Below, piece after piece: positions 36,236-39,420 of a stretch of 39,420 bases of DNA. The DNA lies in NCBI RefSeq assembly GCF_000003605.2, contig NW_003149766.1:433646-473065 (forward strand). Reading direction: 5' to 3'. The translations under genes and the position numbers were made by a program. The stretch is from Saccoglossus kowalevskii. Its lineage: Eukaryota > Hemichordata > Enteropneusta > Harrimaniidae. Position 1 is the stretch's first letter. Each line of letters opens with the position of its first letter. Under the pieces are notes generated by a model, which saw nothing but the letters and a program-made list of their open reading frames with translations, ran no database searches and was not told the origin of the DNA.

Positions 36236-36415
36236 GCCTATGTGACCTAATGGATAATTTGTCGGTCTCCTTTTCCTGAAGTCAATCAAAGATGGCGGGT
36301 TCTAGTCCAACTAGAGGAAGTTTTATCAATTTTATGACAACTGATGTGTTCAGGTCGACGTGTTGAAACATAACCGATAATTTGGGTAATACTTGCTAAA
36401 TATCGTATAGCGAGT
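36236..36415 (+). mobile_element. tRNA-Arg-derived SINE, copy 3 (3'-truncated)
   Basis: The head GCCTATGTGACCTAATGGAT, TTGTCGGTCTCC..CTGAAGTCAATC, GGCGGGTTCTAGTCC is followed by TTCAGGTCGACGTGTTG and AATTTGGGTAATACTTGCTA. The tail with the GGCGCC hairpin is missing. Confidence 0.68.
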
Positions 36416-36791
36416 CAGGGAAAATTGCGATTTGTTTAGAATTTTTGTCTGGGGTCCATACAAGCAATAGAATAATTAAATTGTGAAAATACCTAGCAGC
36501 GACAAATAAATTGTTTACAATATTTTTAAAATGCTCTGGTCCATGGACTGACTTCCATAATAAGGAATGAGTATTTGAATCAGGGTTTATGTAACCTTTA
36601 TTTCATTTGTTACGGTTTAACGCTTAAATGTTCTTTACCTGTATTTACCAAAATTAAATGTACATAATAAGAAATTTTATTACCACTTTAATTCCGAGTC
36701 GTTGAGTTGATGCTATCGCATCTATTGTTACTATGTCGAGTATCGGTGTTGTCATCATCAATCAAGGTGAGTTTATTGTGTTGCTATGACA

Positions 36792-36874
36792 GCTTCTGTG
36801 GCCTAATGGATAAGGCGTCGGTCTCCTAACTCTGAAGTGAACCGAAGATTGCGGGTTCGAGTCCCGCCAGGAGT
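36792..36874 (+). tRNA. tRNA-Arg(CCT)-like sequence with an 11-nt intron-like insertion (SINE head)
   Basis: All stems fold. The acceptor GCTTCTG pairs with CAGGAGT (two G-T pairs), D arm GCCT/AGGC, anticodon stem TCGGT/ACCGA, T arm GCGGG-TTCGAGT-CCCGC. The anticodon CCT is at 36825-36827. The anticodon loop is 18 nt, which equals a normal 7-nt loop with an 11-nt insert at 36829-36839, the usual site of nuclear tRNA introns. Because the downstream sequence is shared with other SINE copies, it is most likely a SINE head rather than a cellular tRNA gene, although function as a tRNA is not excluded. Confidence 0.55.
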
Positions 36875-37110
36875 AGTTCTATCACTTTTACGATAACTGT
36901 TCAGGCCGATATGTGGAAACTATCCCGACAAAGTTTGGGTATCATATTAAGTATTGTTATAATATATGAAGCGCTGGTGGGTAATTACTCGTCCATGAAA
37001 AGTAAAGATATTTATTGGCGCCGTGTAAATTGCTTTCTGCTCCATTCGGTCAATTTGTGGCGCCACGCTTTTGTAGGTGAAGTGCGCCACCAAACAAAAG
37101 AAACATAAGA
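36792..37110 (+). mobile_element. tRNA-Arg-derived SINE, copy 4 (best preserved)
   Basis: An intact tRNA-like head (36792-36874) is followed by the family body (TTTTACGATAACTG, TTCAGGCCGATATGTGGAAA, AAAGTTTGGGTA), then GAAGCGCTGGTGGGTAATTA and the hairpin tail TTTGTGGCGCCACGC..GTGCGCCACCAAA. The same order appears in the other copies, which identifies a composite SINE. Confidence 0.75.
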
Positions 37111-38779
37111 TTTTTGGAGAGACGATTTCATCGGCTGTCCGAAAAAGCTTACATAAAGAACGCTTCTTCATTTTTAAAACCATGTTACAAAGCAATAACA
37201 TGTACACAAAGGTGTAATGTGTCACACTGCCCGAGATCGCACCAAAGCAACTGGTGGCGTCACTTTTTGATGATGTATTGTACCACCAGCATTTCACAAC
37301 AAAGTTCGAAACCACTCTCACATCCACAGGTTAGGAATGGATATCATGCACACTATTGTAACACTATAGTTACATAAAACATGTATGTAAACTAGCTAGT
37401 GACATATTATACCACACTAGCAAACCCGACATTATGCATAGAGCTATATTTGACTACATGAAAACATGTACAATGTGGATAGGAAACGACATGATAGAAA
37501 CAACTGGCATGCTAAAAGACTGTCCAGACACTGTGCTGATCTGCAGTATGATCCCGAACAGGCTTCAAGTTCTTCCAACTATCTTCGTTTTTCGATTTCC
37601 CGACTACCTACATTTACGTTTATGCCGCTGTCTGCAAAGCTGGTGATATGCCTTGGAATGTAATAACTGTAAAAGACGTTTTTGTCATATTTATTAAGGA
37701 AATATTGTAAACCGATTTCTTGGTCATGATAATCGTTCCCATGTCATACGTGTTTGTAGTTATGCCCCAGGCTCATTAATATTTTCGGTTTCTTCTAATG
37801 ATGAAGCCTTTTTGAACATGATTGTGGTTACCTTCATCTGTAATACCCCCCATAACCCACATTCAAATAAAGTGGAGACTTTTCGTATGATTCACTAGCT
37901 CTGCTTGCAGTTATTTATATAACCAACCTTCTGCAAATGTTTACAATAGCTTCAAAATCTTCAGGTGCAATTCTCATAACTCTTTGTGCGTAGATGTTTA
38001 AACAAGGATGCGGTGATAGGATACACCCTTGTATTACTTCCTGCCTAATTGTGAAGTCAGTCATTCCATGGAAGGTACTAACGGAAGGAGCCACGACGCT
38101 ATTGTTTTAGCTTTACCCCATGATCGTTTGTCATTGTTTGTTCACAAACATTGGTTCTCGTTAGCTCTTAGCACCTTCGTACAATGGGTTATGCTAATCT
38201 TGAGCATTCGGTAATATTCGGAGCATGTTCGGAAGCGATAGTCGAACCTCGCATGTACAATATTGAAAATGGCGTCTAGTTTGAATGCTGTTGTTTCCGG
38301 AGATCTTGGCGAACTTTAATGGAAAATTGTCAGTCAGATATAACATTGATTGAAGAAGAACTGATGAAATACCGCGAATTTTGTATTTGTAATGGTAATG
38401 AGACTTAATCAATGATTGCTTGTGACGATTGCATTATTCAGTGCGTGGATTTGGCGCCCGAAACTGTCGAAATTTTTGACCACCGGACATCGGCGAACAC
38501 CACCAGAAAAGATAGTATCGAAAGAAGAGCATGTCTAGACACTTTCTCTGTGATAATATTTTTTAGGAGTCCTTAGGAATTGTTGCAGTAGGCACTCGAA
38601 ATCTTGTTCTAGTTACAGTTGCTAATAATAATTAAAACATGTGAAATTTGTGAAGTCAAACGTTTATCTGTTGAATTTCCGCTTGAGAAAAACGTATTTT
38701 GACCTTTCACACCTAAACAAACCCAGTGCGCATGTGTGATGACCGTAGTTTCAAAATGCGCATATATTTTATAGTCACA
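37111..38779. other. Intergenic; nothing recognised
   Basis: Short open frames on both strands (for example 37434-37646 and 38194-38412) show no domain or splice support. No long inverted repeat or known repeat was seen. Confidence 0.45.
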
Positions 38780-39420
38780 GATAGATAGATAGATAGATAT
38801 TTTATTTGACACAAAATTTAGCATGAATGAAAAAAACATACAATAAATCAATGGTCAAGAAAAACACAAATAAAACAATAGACTAAACTAAAGCTTAGAA
38901 ATAAAATCAATAAATTTTCCCAAGCAATTGACAATGAAGCTATCTTTAGTGCCTAGCAAGCACTTGAATTTCTCATGAGTTGATAACTTGCAAATGTTAT
39001 CATCATAAATTGCTAATTCAGCTTCAAATTTAGTACGAGCTTGTACAATCTGACTATTTTTACATGTGAGTAATACATGAAATTCATCCCCAATAGCCTG
39101 TTCATTACATAGAAAACAAAACCTTTGCTCTGGAGGTGTTTTATTATATCTAAGTTTTTCAATTGGCAACGCGTGAGAAGAAATGCGAAACTTAGTGAAG
39201 CTGACCCTGTGTTGCACATTTTTGATTTGTTCTAAATATGGTTCAAATTCAAAATTTTGTTTAAACTTGTTAAAAGTACGTAGCTTATTCTTTTCTGGTT
39301 TAAATACCGTTGGCAACCAGACTTTATTATAGTAAACTTGTTTGAATTTGGTTTTGAATTCTATAGTGTTAGATTCATCGCTAATTTTAGTTAATGTGAA
39401 TAATCTTTTAACAAATGCTG
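38780..39420 (-). mobile_element. 3' end of a non-LTR retrotransposon (LINE) with GATA/TATC tail
   Basis: On the minus strand a coding stretch is followed by a short AT-rich 3' UTR, then ATAAAATATCTATCTATC, a microsatellite tail (38780-38799). Short tandem-repeat tails are common in CR1/L2/RTE-like LINEs. The element is cut by the window edge, so its length and clade are unknown. Confidence 0.78.
38888..39420 (-). CDS. C-terminal part of a LINE reverse-transcriptase polyprotein
   Basis: The frame is open from the window edge to a stop at 38888 (about 177 codons). It carries the zinc-knuckle-like segment RFCFLCNEQAIGDEFHVLLT followed by C, spacing C-x2-C-x9-H-x4-C. This, with the G-D-E-F-H core, is typical of the tail after the reverse transcriptase domain in many invertebrate LINEs. 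Upstream in frame is a basic, aromatic-rich region (TKFKQVYYNKVWLP). No frameshift is seen, so this end could be intact. The catalytic domains would lie to the right, outside the window. Confidence 0.75.
   Translation of the reverse strand, partial: AFVKRLFTLTKISDESNTIEFKTKFKQVYYNKVWLPTVFKPEKNKLRTFNKFKQNFEFEPYLEQIKNVQHRVSFTKFRISSHALPIEKLRYNKTPPEQRFCFLCNEQAIGDEFHVLLTCKNSQIVQARTKFEAELAIYDDNICKLSTHEKFKCLLGTKDSFIVNCLGKFIDFISKL

Noticed and set aside
1-39420. CRISPR arrays, bacterial operons, ribosome-binding sites or phage genes
   Set aside because: Repeats here are tandem or transposon-derived without regular unique spacers, and the coding sequence is intron-split with GT-AG sites, so the DNA is from an animal.

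Overview
This window is nuclear DNA from an animal. It is AT-rich, with small exons separated by introns, canonical GT-AG splice sites, and several dispersed repeat families (tRNA-derived SINEs, MITEs, Helitron-like hairpin elements, the 3' end of a LINE). The gene content and repeat style suggest an invertebrate, probably marine, but nothing here fixes the species or phylum. A run of 213 N (19102-19314) marks a draft-assembly gap.

One gene dominates. It lies on the minus strand, starts at 31781 and runs leftward out of the window at its 3' end. I could join 25 consecutive exons with matching intron phases. They total 4290 nt, giving 1430 codons with no stop. The protein is a secreted ADAMTS-like zinc metalloprotease. 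In order it has a signal peptide, a prodomain (with a perfect 3-copy repeat of a 10-residue acidic unit, then a furin-type RGKR site), a reprolysin (M12B) catalytic domain with the full motif HEIAHTLGIYHDG and a Met-turn, an ADAMTS-type disintegrin-like/cysteine-rich module, and then directly a long array of thrombospondin type 1 (TSP1) repeats. Fourteen TSP1-like units are visible and a fifteenth begins. I see neither the long cysteine-rich domain nor the spacer of canonical ADAMTS proteins. From exon 15 on, each TSP1 unit is carried by a symmetrical phase 0-0 exon of 183-195 nt, which explains how the array could grow by exon duplication. Exons 23 and 24 differ at only three bases.

Layout from left to right: 1-903 has no recognisable exon; 904-14240 holds exons 25 to 14 (TSP1 array) in repeat-rich introns; 16756-18799 holds exons 13 to 11; 18886-21747 holds exons 10 to 6 (disintegrin-like module and catalytic domain); 23091-31781 holds exons 5 to 1 (prodomain and signal peptide). 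The region 31782-33987 upstream of the gene has nothing I can identify. A cluster of tRNA-Arg-derived SINEs, all on the plus strand, occupies 33988-37110, and one of them keeps an intact cloverleaf with an 11-nt intron-like insertion. The right edge holds the 3' end of a non-LTR retrotransposon on the minus strand, with a GATA-repeat tail.

The most notable observations are the protease-plus-TSP1-array architecture with recent exon duplication, the intron-retaining tRNA-Arg SINE family, and two unrelated repeat families built to the same plan: a 5' end that repeats the stem of a 3'-terminal hairpin, plus internal tandem units.
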